DNA of 16,235 nt from Streptomyces griseoluteus (GTDB lineage: Bacteria > Actinomycetota > Actinomycetes > Streptomycetales > Streptomycetaceae). Shown here in pieces: positions 1-9,301 of this stretch (position 1 is the first letter of the stretch; each line of letters starts with the position of its first letter). Both the position numbers and the translations under genes were made by a program. Below the pieces are notes generated by a model. That model had not been told where the DNA came from and did not search any database. It was given only the letters and a program-made list of their open reading frames with translations. The stretch covers positions 1-16,235 of the forward strand of contig JOBE01000093.1 of the NCBI GenBank assembly GCA_000717735.1. Reading direction: 5' to 3'.

Positions 1-59
1 AAGACGGCATACGAGATCTAGTACGGTCTCGTGGGCTCGGAGATGTGTATAAGAGACAG
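1..59. other. Illumina Nextera i7/P7 adapter left on the contig end
   Basis: Bases 1-17 (AAGACGGCATACGAGAT) are the 3' part of the Illumina P7 flow-cell sequence. Bases 18-25 (CTAGTACG) are an 8-base index, which read on the other strand is CGTACTAG (Nextera N702 as I recall it). Bases 26-40 (GTCTCGTGGGCTCGG) are the Nextera read-2 linker, and bases 41-59 (AGATGTGTATAAGAGACAG) are the Tn5 mosaic end. The order and spacing match a library molecule exactly. Genomic sequence starts at base 60. This is technical contamination, not a mobile element. Confidence 0.98.
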
Positions 60-797
60 GTCCTGCTGGAGGATCGACCGCTGGAGGGCGAGGAGTTCGG
101 GGCCGGGGTCGATGCCGAGTTCGTCGCGGAGCCGGGTGCGGAGCCGGGCGTAGCCGTCGAGGGCGTCCTTCTGGCGGCCGGCGCGGTAGAGGGCGCGCAG
201 GTGGATGGCGTGGAGGCGTTCGCGCAGCGGGTGGGCGGCGGCGAGGCCGGCGAGCTCGTCGGCGAGCAGGTGGTGTTCGCCGAGTTCGAGGCGGGCGGCG
301 GCCTGTTCCTCCAGGGCGGACACGCGGTGTTCGCCGAGGTGCTGGGCGGCCCTGCGGGCGAAGGGCTCGTCCTGGAACTCGGTGTAGGCGGGCCCGCGCC
401 AGAGGGCGAGCGCGTCGGTGAGGAGCGCGACCTTGGCGGCGGGGTCGCCGGTGGCGCGGGCCTGGGCGGTGAGGTCCTCGAAGCGTCCGGCGTCGGTCAT
501 GTCGGGGGTGGCGTCGAGGAGGTAGCCGGGGGCGCGGGAGACGACGAGGGCGCGTCCGCCGGGTTCGGCCTCCTCCAGGGTGCGGCGCAGCTGCCACACC
601 TTGGTCTGGAGGGCTGCGGCGGGTTTGCCGGGGAGGTCCTCGCCCCACATGTCGTCGAGGAGCCGGTCCGTGGAGACGGGACGGCCGGCGTGTATGAGGA
701 GGTCGGCGAGGAGGGCGCGGACCTTGGGTTCCCCCACGGGGACCGGTCGGCCGTCCGTGGTCCACACCTCAAGGAGACCGAGTACCCGAAAGCGCAT
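60..797 (-). CDS. AfsR/SARP-family transcriptional activator, 3' end missing
   Basis: SARP-type regulator, of which 246 residues are genomic. Residues 1 to about 95 form the winged-helix OmpR-like DNA-binding domain (start MRFRVLGLLEV, then PKVRALLADLLIHAG, LLDDMWGED, LQTKVWQLRRTLE and the wing SRAPGYLL). Residues about 100-246 are the bacterial transcriptional activator domain (LTDALALWRGPAYTEF, HPLRERLHAIHLRALYRAGRQ, RDELGIDPGPELLALQ). SARPs activate antibiotic pathway genes by binding heptamer direct repeats. The frame continues through the adapter as LSLIHISEPTRPY and stops in the index; that tail is false. The true C-terminus is missing, and the end of the activator domain resembles larger AfsR-like proteins, so an NB-ARC part may follow off-contig (inference). 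The ATG has no clear Shine-Dalgarno; TACTGT about 8 nt upstream could be a -10 box of a near-leaderless transcript. It is divergent from the exporter at 1085. Confidence 0.9.
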
Positions 798-852
798 GGC
801 CGCACAGTAGCCCAGCCGTCGTGGGGCGAGGGTGCGGTGGTCGGGGGCGGGT

Positions 853-922
853 CCGTGAGGCGCCGTGAGCGGCCGTGAGCGCCCGTGAGCGGCCGAAGTG
901 ACATTCGGGAGTGCGCCGTGAG
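853..922. promoter_or_regulatory. CCGTGAG direct repeats at 10-bp spacing, possible SARP operator
   Basis: In the 287-bp divergent gap between the SARP (ATG at 797) and the exporter (ATG at 1085), the heptamer CCGTGAG occurs at 853, 863, 873 and 883, exactly 10 bp apart. A degenerate fifth copy (CCGAAGT) is at 893 and another perfect copy at 916. Read on the minus strand the unit is CTCACGG. SARP/AfsR proteins bind heptamer direct repeats on one face of the helix, usually at 11-bp spacing, so this is a plausible operator for the adjacent SARP (inference). The rest of the gap holds an imperfect GAGAA/TTCTC inverted repeat (931-935 and 952-956) and a possible -10 (CATAAA, 956-961) for the exporter. 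Confidence 0.55.
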
Positions 923-1084
923 GATGCCGAGAGAAGCAGGGGTCAGGGTGGTTCTCATAAAGCCGTCGTAAGGGGAAGTGGAACGGCGGCCGGCACGCAG
1001 TGACTCCAGAACGTTCAGGTCCCCCGGTGGGGTTCCGGAACGTCGGAGATCCGCAGATCCAGGAATCGAGGAATCGAGGACCCC

Positions 1085-2614
1085 ATGTCTCGCGAATCCC
1101 GTAACACTCGTCCCAGTAACCCCGGGTCGCGCGACCTGGCGGAGGGCGCGGACCGCGCCGGGAACGCCCCCGACTCGCGTCGATGGCTGGCGCTCACCCT
1201 GCTGGTCGCCGCGTTCTTCATGGTGATCGTCGACTCGCAGATCGTCATGCTGGCGCTGCCCGCCATCGAGACGGAGCTGGGCTTCGCGGCCGGCGGCGTC
1301 CAGTGGGTGATGAGCGCCTACCTGCTGAGCTTCGGCGGTCTGCTGATGTTCGGCGGCCGTACCGCCGACCTGCTCGGCGGGCGCAGGATGTTCCTGCTCG
1401 GCACCGCGCTGTTCGGTGTCGCCTCGGTGCTGTGCGGTCTCGCCTGGACCGACGAGGTGCTCATCACGGCCCGTGTCGTCCAGGGTGTGGCCGCCGCCGT
1501 CATGACGCCGACCGCCATGGCCGTGCTGATGCACACCTTCGCCGAGGGTCCCGAGCGCAACAAGGCGCTGGGCATCTGGACCGGTGTCGGCGCGTTCGGT
1601 GCCACCGCGGCGCTGCTCATCGGTGGTCCGATCACCGATGGTCTGGGCTGGGAGTGGATCTTCTACATCAACGTCCCCGTGGTCGCCGCGGTGCTGATCT
1701 TCGGCCCGCGTCTGCTGAAGGAGACCCCGGTCCGTCAGGGACGCCGTCAGTTCGACCCGGCCGGCGCCGTGACCATCACGGCCGCGATCGCGCTCCTGGT
1801 GTACGCGGTCTCCGAGGCCCCGCTCATCGGCTGGGGCAGCGGTCAGACGATCGGCATGCTGATCGCCGCCGCCGTGCTGCTCGTCGTCTTCACCGTCATC
1901 GAGGCCAAGTCGCAGGCTCCGCTGATCCCGCTGCGGATCTTCCGCTCCCCCACCGTGGTCGGCGGCAACATCCTGATGATCATCGTCGCCATGGCGGTGT
2001 ACGGCGGTGCGCTCATCACCTCGCTCTACGCCCAGCAGGTCCTCGGCTACAGCGCCGTCAAGTTCGGTCTGTCGACCGCCGTGTACGCGGTGATGTCGAT
2101 CGTCGGCGCCAACGTCAGCGCCCGGCTGGTCGCCAAGGTCGGCTACAAGCCGATCGCCATCGTCGGTATGACCCTGCTCTCCGTGGGTCTGCTCATGCTG
2201 ACGCAGATCGACCCGAACGGCGGCTACTGGAGCGACCTGTTCTTCGGCCTGGTCATCTTCGGTGCCGGTATCGGTTCCACCAACGTGGCCGCCGCGGTCG
2301 CCTCCCTCACGGGCGCCAAGCCGGAGGAGTCCGGTCTGGTGTCGGGCATCAACAACGCCGTCTTCCAGATCGGTGCCGCCCTCGGTATCGCGATCGCCTC
2401 CTCGGTGGCCTTCGCCTACACCACCGGCACGGACGCCAAGGGTCTGAACGACGGCTTCCAGGCCGGGTTCCTGGCCACCGCGGTCTTCGCCCTGGTCGGT
2501 CTCGTCACCGCGCTGCTCCTCCTGCTGAACCGCAAGTCGGCTCAGCCGCAGGCCGCCGCCGGTGACACCGAGTCGGCCGAGGCGTCGAAGGCGCACGTGC
2601 CCGTCGGGCACTGA
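1085..2614 (+). CDS. DHA2-family MFS drug efflux transporter (14 TM)
   Basis: The 509-residue membrane protein belongs to the drug:H+ antiporter-2 (EmrB/QacA-like) family, which exports hydrophobic compounds across the cytoplasmic membrane using the proton gradient. A hydrophilic N-terminus of about 33 residues precedes the first helix (WLALTLLVAAFFMVIV), which carries the family motif around VDSQIVMLALPAI. Motif A follows as GGRTADLLGGRR, then the TM5 region with GVGAFGATAALLIGGPITD and the conserved WIFYINVPV. The length and the series of hydrophobic segments fit 14 helices. The ATG has GAGGA 5 nt upstream (1075-1079), within a short tandem repeat AATCGAGG. It uses noticeably more GGT and CGT codons than the second exporter, which would suit strong expression. 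A self-resistance or product-export role is inferred from cluster context; the substrate cannot be read from sequence. Confidence 0.9.
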   Translation: MSRESRNTRPSNPGSRDLAEGADRAGNAPDSRRWLALTLLVAAFFMVIVDSQIVMLALPAIETELGFAAGGVQWVMSAYLLSFGGLLMFGGRTADLLGGRRMFLLGTALFGVASVLCGLAWTDEVLITARVVQGVAAAVMTPTAMAVLMHTFAEGPERNKALGIWTGVGAFGATAALLIGGPITDGLGWEWIFYINVPVVAAVLIFGPRLLKETPVRQGRRQFDPAGAVTITAAIALLVYAVSEAPLIGWGSGQTIGMLIAAAVLLVVFTVIEAKSQAPLIPLRIFRSPTVVGGNILMIIVAMAVYGGALITSLYAQQVLGYSAVKFGLSTAVYAVMSIVGANVSARLVAKVGYKPIAIVGMTLLSVGLLMLTQIDPNGGYWSDLFFGLVIFGAGIGSTNVAAAVASLTGAKPEESGLVSGINNAVFQIGAALGIAIASSVAFAYTTGTDAKGLNDGFQAGFLATAVFALVGLVTALLLLLNRKSAQPQAAAGDTESAEASKAHVPVGH

Positions 2615-2640
2615 CCGGCCCGCACGTCCCGTACACCGCG

Positions 2641-2676
2641 CAGGGGTAGCCCGAGATTCCATCCGGGCTGCCCCTG
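2641..2676 (+). terminator. Strong hairpin after the first MFS gene
   Basis: CAGGGGTAGCCCG (2641-2653) pairs with CGGGCTGCCCCTG (2664-2676) over 13 positions, with one G-U wobble and a 10-nt loop, starting 26 nt after the stop codon. There is no clear T-run, as is common for Streptomyces terminators. It lies between two same-strand exporter genes, so it could terminate or attenuate readthrough. Confidence 0.7.
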
Positions 2677-2702
2677 CGACGTTCCATCCGGGCTGCCCCT
2701 GC
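2657..2702. repeat. Tandem duplication of a 21-bp unit (25-bp period)
   Basis: An identical 21-bp unit (beginning TTCCATCCGGG, ending CCCCTGC) occurs at 2657-2677 and 2682-2702. Each copy contains the 3' arm of the hairpin whose only 5' arm is at 2641-2653. The RNA can therefore form two mutually exclusive stems of the same sequence, with loops of 10 or 35 nt. Confidence 0.85.
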
Positions 2703-2704
2703 AC

Positions 2705-2755
2705 GTTTCCCCGGCCCGTTTCCCCGGCCCCGTTCCCTGGCCCGTTCCCCGGCCC
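2705..2755. repeat. Four tandem copies of GTT(T)CCCCGGCCC
   Basis: Copies lie at 2705-2717, 2718-2730, 2732-2743 (CCTGG variant) and 2744-2755, ending just before the AGGAGG ribosome-binding site (2759-2764) of the second exporter. The unit is pyrimidine-rich on this strand. It could be a leader element or simple replication slippage; I cannot tell which. Confidence 0.8.
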
Positions 2756-2769
2756 GTCAGGAGGACCCC

Positions 2770-5752
<2,983 letters not shown>

Positions 5753-6598
5753 TCAGCCTGCGATGGCGACGGCGGCCTGGGACGCCGGGAGGCCGGTCCG
5801 CTCCCTGACGGCCCGGGGGCGCGGTGCCAGGGTCAGTTCGTTGCCGGTCGCGTTGAGGATCTCGGCCTGGAGCCGGCGCACATCCGGCGAGGGGGTGAGG
5901 CCGAGTTCGCTCATGAGGAGGCGGTAGAGGTCTCCGTACGCCTCCAGTGCCTCGCCCCGGCGGCCGGAGCGGTGCAGGGCGGAGATGAGCTGGCCGTGGA
6001 ACCACTCGTGGAGCGGGTAGTCGCTGACCAGGGTGCGCAGTTCGGGCAGGAGTTCACGGTGGCGCCCGAAGTGGTTCTCGACCTCGACGTGCAGTTCCAG
6101 GGCCCGTATGCGCAGCTCCTCCACGCGGGCGCTCCAGCCGGCGAGGGCGGAGCCGACGGAGATGTCGCTGAGGACGGGTCCGCGCCACAGGCTGAGGGCG
6201 CGGGTGAGGAAGTCGGCGGCGCGGTCGGGGGTGCCTTCGGCGAACTCCCACTGGGCCCGTCTGACGAAGCCTTCGAAGCTCTTGACGTCGACCTCGTCGT
6301 CGTTCACCTGCAGGAGGTAGCCGGGGGCCCGGGTGACGAGCAGGTCCCGGTCGGGCGAGGTGACGGCCTCGTCGGTGAAGAGGCGGCGGGCCTGCGAGAC
6401 GTGGGTGTGGACGATCTTGAGGGCGCTCGGGGGCGCGTCGTCGCCCCACAGTTCCTGGACGAGGGCGTCGATGGACACGGTCTCGCGGGGCTGGACTGCC
6501 AGGAGCGCCAGCATCTGGCGGATCCTCGGGGCGCCGGGAGCGAGCTCTCGGCCGTCGTCCGTGGTGATCTCGAACGGACCGATGAGATTGAACTGCAC
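5753..6598 (-). CDS. Small SARP-family pathway activator (SARP 1)
   Basis: The 281-residue protein has only the two core SARP domains, like ActII-4, DnrI or CpkO. The winged-helix DNA-binding domain is at about residues 1-97 (MQFNLIGPFEI, RIRQMLALLAVQP, LVQELWGDD, IVHTHVSQARRLF, TRAPGYLLQV). The activator domain is at about 105-250 (ALSLWRGPVLSDI, RVEELRIRALELHVEVE, YPLHEWFHGQLISALHRSGRRGEAL, SELGLTPSPDVRRLQ). The start codon is GTG at 6598, with AGGAG 8 nt upstream on the minus strand; no nearer ATG fits. It is paralogous to the SARP at 8446-9279 along its whole length, sharing for example EWFHGQLI and ELGL-PSPD. It is probably co-transcribed with gdhA downstream. It should activate cluster promoters; the target genes are inferred. 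Confidence 0.93.
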   Translation of the reverse strand: MQFNLIGPFEITTDDGRELAPGAPRIRQMLALLAVQPRETVSIDALVQELWGDDAPPSALKIVHTHVSQARRLFTDEAVTSPDRDLLVTRAPGYLLQVNDDEVDVKSFEGFVRRAQWEFAEGTPDRAADFLTRALSLWRGPVLSDISVGSALAGWSARVEELRIRALELHVEVENHFGRHRELLPELRTLVSDYPLHEWFHGQLISALHRSGRRGEALEAYGDLYRLLMSELGLTPSPDVRRLQAEILNATGNELTLAPRPRAVRERTGLPASQAAVAIAG

Positions 6599-7050
6599 TG
6601 CACACGCTCCTGTTCGGGTCGTCGGCGTCCGCTTCGCATGTGCCTCGGCGTCGACTGCACACGGTAGCGACGTTCGTCGGGCGGCCCACGGCCCTGGGCC
6701 GAGAGAGTGTCAATTGGGTTCCGTGGGCCGGTGGTTGGCGTGTGTGTGGGGGGGGGGCTCCGGTCGTGGTAGCGGAGCGGTGCGGCCGTCCGTACGAGGT
6801 CCCTGGAGGGACGGGTGGCCGGCCGGTAACCAGCGTGTGTCCGTGCGGTCGCGGTAGGTGATCTTCCGGTACTTCCGTCCTCCTGGCCCCCGCCCGGTGG
6901 GAATTCCGGGCCACGAAGATGGCCATAACAAACCGGGTGTGTGGTTTCATTTGCTGTATGGCTCGCCGCGCGACTCCTCGCACGGCATGGCTTCCCTCGG
7001 CGTGCCATGACCGGAAACGGACGCCACGGTTTCGCAGGGAGTTGATGGAG
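6599..7050. other. Non-coding divergent regulatory region between SARP 1 and the transposase-like gene
   Basis: I see no credible gene in these 452 bp. They hold: an exact TTGACA on the minus strand (6713-6708), a candidate -35 for SARP 1, without an obvious -10; a 9-bp perfect inverted repeat GGCCCACGG/CCGTGGGCC (6683-6691 and 6721-6729) flanking it; a GT-run followed by ten consecutive G (6748-6757); a small hairpin GTCCC-TGGA-GGGAC (6799-6812); a near-palindrome centred on CCGGCCGG (about 6815-6831); an inverted repeat GCCCGG-N8-CCGGGC (6892-6911); and a butyrolactone-receptor-like operator at 6925-6951. ACTGCACACG is repeated directly at 6597-6606 and 6654-6663. Confidence 0.6.
6925..6951. 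promoter_or_regulatory. ARE-like operator for a butyrolactone receptor (AAACC-N8-GGTTT)
   Basis: AAACC (6930-6934) and GGTTT (6943-6947) form a perfect 5-bp inverted repeat with an 8-bp spacer, flanked by A/T-rich ends (ATAAC on the left, CATTT on the right). This resembles autoregulatory elements bound by ArpA/ScbR/TylP-type receptors, which as I recall have ACAAACC...GGTTTGT-like arms. It lies about 100 bp upstream of the transposase-like gene and could also act on the divergent SARP 1. It has the same geometry as the sites at 8309-8326 and 10020-10037. Confidence 0.6.
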
Positions 7051-8277
7051 ATGCACGCGACCTCGGACAGCCCGACGTTCCCCGAGACGCTCGCCGGGGT
7101 GCCCCTCGACCTGTTCGCCTCGCTGCCGCGCAGCGACCAGCGACTGAAGGCCGAGGAGTACGTCGCCGGGCTGCTCGCCGCGCACGGGCGCAAGACCCTG
7201 CGCAACGTGGCGGACCAGTTCGGCGGCGAGGCGGCCCGCAAGCAGAGCGTGCACCACTTCATCAGCGAGTCCTCCTGGGAGTGGGAGCCCGTCCGCCGCG
7301 GTCTCGCCCGGCACGCCGACGAGCTGCTCGCCCCCCAGGCCTGGGTGGTGCGGCCCACCGTCGTGCCCAAGGCCGGCGGCCACTCGGTCGGCGTGGCGGA
7401 GTACTTCGTGCCGGAGCTCGGACGGACCGTCACCGGGCAGCAGTCCTACGGCGCGTGGCTGGCCTCGCCCGCCGCGGGGGTGCCGGTGAACTGGCAGCTC
7501 GTCCTGCCGGCCGACTGGGTCGAGGACGACTCCCGGCGGCGCCGGGCCCACATCCCCGAGACCAGCCGGGCCCTGAGCCCGGAGGAGAACGCGGGCGACG
7601 TCGCCCTGCGCGCCGCCCGCTCCCTGCCCGGGACGCCCCACCCGGTCGTGCTCGACGCCCCCGGCCTCGATCCGCTGCGGATGGGGCGGTACTTCGAGGC
7701 GGCCGGCATCCCGCTGGTGCAGCGCGTCGACGACCGGATACGGCTCCGGGTGGACCCGCTGGCCCTGCCGGGCCACGGCGTCCTCCCACACACGCCTGGC
7801 CGGCTCGTCGCCTCGCTGCGCAGGCTCTGGCGGCCGTACGCCCCGCTCACCGGGGGCGGCCGGAGCCTGACGATGACCGTGCCGGTCACCCTGCACGAGG
7901 CGCGGGACGGCGGCGGCCGGGAGGCGGGCGGGGCGCGTCTCCTTGTGGCCCAGTGGCCCGAGGCCGACCCGTCCGCCGTCCGGCTGTGGCTGGCGGACCC
8001 TGGGATGCGCCCCGGCGACGCGCTGCGGTTCGCCTCGCTCGCCGAGGTGGTGGACCGCTACGACGCCCTGGCCAGTGCGCGGGTCGGGCTGCGGGACTTC
8101 GCCGGCCGGTCCTTCCAGGGCTGGCACCGGCACATCACGCTCGCCTCCGTCGCCCATCTCGCCTGCGTACGGACGGCCGGAGCGGCCGCCGGGAGGGTGG
8201 GCGACGCCGCGCTCCGGGGCAGGACCAGGGTCCGGGTCGGCGCCGCCGGACGGCCGCTGTTGCTCAGGGCCGGCTGA
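7051..8277 (+). CDS. IS701-like DDE transposase homologue, probably catalytically inactive
   Basis: The 408-residue protein resembles the IS701/DDE_5 transposases of actinobacteria. Recognisable segments are LFASLPRSDQRLKAEEYV, the N-terminal helical GRKTLRNVADQFGG, QSVHHFISESSWEW, PKAGGHSVGV and GRSFQGWHRHITLASVAHL. In active relatives the segment before PK-G-HSVGV reads roughly DDTGFPKKG. Here it is RPTVVPKAG, so the first catalytic aspartate pair is Arg101-Pro102. Asp202 in VVLDAPG may match the second aspartate, and GLRDFAGRS has Ala351 where I expect Glu. A DNA-binding regulatory role would fit such a remnant (inference). I chose ATG 7051 because AGGGAG (7036-7041) lies 9 nt upstream; ATG 7045 is the alternative, and starts before 7000 would run through the operator. 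No terminal inverted repeats or target duplications are visible, and the frame is intact. There is no clear terminator; a T6 run at 8289-8294 lacks a stem. Confidence 0.8.
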   Translation: MHATSDSPTFPETLAGVPLDLFASLPRSDQRLKAEEYVAGLLAAHGRKTLRNVADQFGGEAARKQSVHHFISESSWEWEPVRRGLARHADELLAPQAWVVRPTVVPKAGGHSVGVAEYFVPELGRTVTGQQSYGAWLASPAAGVPVNWQLVLPADWVEDDSRRRRAHIPETSRALSPEENAGDVALRAARSLPGTPHPVVLDAPGLDPLRMGRYFEAAGIPLVQRVDDRIRLRVDPLALPGHGVLPHTPGRLVASLRRLWRPYAPLTGGGRSLTMTVPVTLHEARDGGGREAGGARLLVAQWPEADPSAVRLWLADPGMRPGDALRFASLAEVVDRYDALASARVGLRDFAGRSFQGWHRHITLASVAHLACVRTAGAAAGRVGDAALRGRTRVRVGAAGRPLLLRAG

Positions 8278-8299
8278 CGTGACGACCGTTTTTTCATGA

Positions 8300-8328
8300 C
8301 CTTAAAACAGACCGCTTACCCCGTTTCT
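8300..8328 (+). promoter_or_regulatory. Promoter/operator of SARP 2, matching the receptor-synthase intergenic operator
   Basis: This 29-bp block matches 10011-10039 at 23 of 29 positions without gaps. The core is AGACC (8309-8313), an 8-bp spacer and CGTTT (8322-8326), the geometry of a butyrolactone-receptor operator. In the matching block the ends look like a -35 (TTGAAA) and a -10 (TATCTT); here the equivalents are TTAAAA (8302-8307) and TTTCTA (8324-8329). A repressor bound here would block RNA polymerase at the SARP 2 promoter. Its use by the TetR protein at 9302-9982 is inferred. Confidence 0.65.
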
Positions 8329-8353
8329 ACGCCGTTTCTACGCCGTTCCACTC
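8321..8353 (+). promoter_or_regulatory. Three heptamer direct repeats at 11-bp spacing, SARP-type site
   Basis: CCGTTTCTACG occurs at 8321-8331 and again at 8332-8342, followed by CCGTTCCACTC at 8343-8353. The core CCGTT(T/C)C thus recurs at exactly 11-bp steps, one helical turn, which is the classical layout of SARP-binding sites. CTCGTA/CTCGTT motifs follow at 8351, 8361 and 8368. The site starts inside the receptor-like operator and ends 92 bp before the SARP 2 start. This suggests that a SARP (itself or a paralogue) competes or cooperates with the receptor at this promoter. Confidence 0.55.
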
Positions 8354-8445
8354 GTAACCACTCGTATCTCGTTCGTACCGGGCGCCGGAGAGGCCCGCGC
8401 CCGCGGCCGGGACGCCTGCGACGTCACCTTGAAGGAGAGTGCGTC

Positions 8446-9279
8446 ATGCGGTTCACCCTCATGGGACCGTTCCAGATCATCGCCGACGACGGTGAGGTCC
8501 TTCCGGCGGCGACGCCCAAGGTCTCCCAGATCCTGGCCCTGCTCCTCACCCACGCCAACGACCTCGTCACGCCGGACACGTTCATCCAGGAGCTGTGGCA
8601 GCACAGCCCGCCGCGCTCCGCGCTCAACACCGTGCAGACGTACGTCCACCACGCGCGCCGGCTGCTGACGGGGGACGCCCGGCCTGACTCCGAACACTCC
8701 CTGCTGACCACGCGGTTCGGCGGCTACACCATGCACGTCGACGACTCGGCCATCGACATCAAGGTCTTCGAACGGCTCGTCGCACGGGGCAGGGACGACC
8801 TCAGGGCGGGCCGGTACGAGGCGGCGGCCGACGCCGTCGCCCTGGCGCTCGGCCTGTGGCGCGGCCCGGTCCTCTCCAACGTACCGACGGGCGACGTGCT
8901 CGCCGGCCGGGTGATCCACCTGGAGGAGCTGCGGATCAGGGCCCTGGAGCTGCGGATCGAGGCGATGCGGCGGCTCGGGCGGTTGCGCGAGCTCGTCCCC
9001 GAACTGCGCACGCTGGTCCACGACTACCCGCTCAACGAGTGGTTCCACGGCCAGCTGATCGCCGCCCTGCACCAGGCGGGGCGGCGCGCCGAAGCGCTCG
9101 ACGCCTACCGGACGGTCCGGCGGATCCTCCGCGACGAGCTGGGACTCGAGCCGTCGCCCGACATCCAGTGGCTGCACCAGCGGGTGCTGAGCCCTTCGCG
9201 GGTCCCGGCGACACCGCCCGCGCAGCGCGGGGGCGGCGCGGTGGTGGTGCCGCTGTGGGAGTCGGCCCGTACGGGGTGA
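8446..9279 (+). CDS. Small SARP-family pathway activator (SARP 2)
   Basis: The 277-residue protein has a winged-helix DNA-binding domain at about residues 1-98 (MRFTLMGPFQI, KVSQILALLLTHAN, FIQELWQHS, TVQTYVHHARRLL, TRFGGYTMHV). An activator domain follows at about 105-248 (ALGLWRGPVLSNV, LEELRIRALELRIEA, YPLNEWFHGQLIAALHQAGRRAEAL, DELGLEPSPDIQWLH), and then a short low-complexity tail. ATG 8446 is chosen because AAGGAG (8432-8437) lies 8 nt upstream and the conserved SARP N-terminus begins there; the frame is open further upstream only through promoter sequence. It is a full-length paralogue of SARP 1 (5753-6598). Its promoter carries both a receptor-type operator and 11-bp heptamer repeats, making it the best candidate for the cluster-situated activator of the PKS, as CpkO is in the coelimycin cluster (inference). 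It is convergent with the receptor gene, 22 bp apart. Confidence 0.93.
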   Translation: MRFTLMGPFQIIADDGEVLPAATPKVSQILALLLTHANDLVTPDTFIQELWQHSPPRSALNTVQTYVHHARRLLTGDARPDSEHSLLTTRFGGYTMHVDDSAIDIKVFERLVARGRDDLRAGRYEAAADAVALALGLWRGPVLSNVPTGDVLAGRVIHLEELRIRALELRIEAMRRLGRLRELVPELRTLVHDYPLNEWFHGQLIAALHQAGRRAEALDAYRTVRRILRDELGLEPSPDIQWLHQRVLSPSRVPATPPAQRGGGAVVVPLWESARTG

Positions 9280-9301
9280 GGGACGGGGCGGTCGGGGGGC
9301 C

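Noticed and set aside
45..878. Plus-strand frame starting MYKRQ
   Set aside because: Its start lies in the adapter and the remainder is the antisense of the SARP gene.
6919..7050. Upstream start for the transposase-like gene, giving 44 extra residues
   Set aside because: The extra part has no similarity to the family, runs through the operator-like palindrome, and a ribosome-binding site lies just before 7051.
8289..8294. T6 run after the transposase-like gene as an intrinsic terminator
   Set aside because: I could not find a convincing G-C stem directly before it.
8296..8445. N-terminal extension of SARP 2
   Set aside because: It would translate the promoter and operator; SARP proteins start at MRFTLMGPF, which has an ideal AAGGAG upstream.
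6599..8445. A complete IS element around the transposase-like gene
   Set aside because: No matching terminal inverted repeats or target-site duplications were found in the flanks; the visible inverted repeats are local and operator- or promoter-sized.
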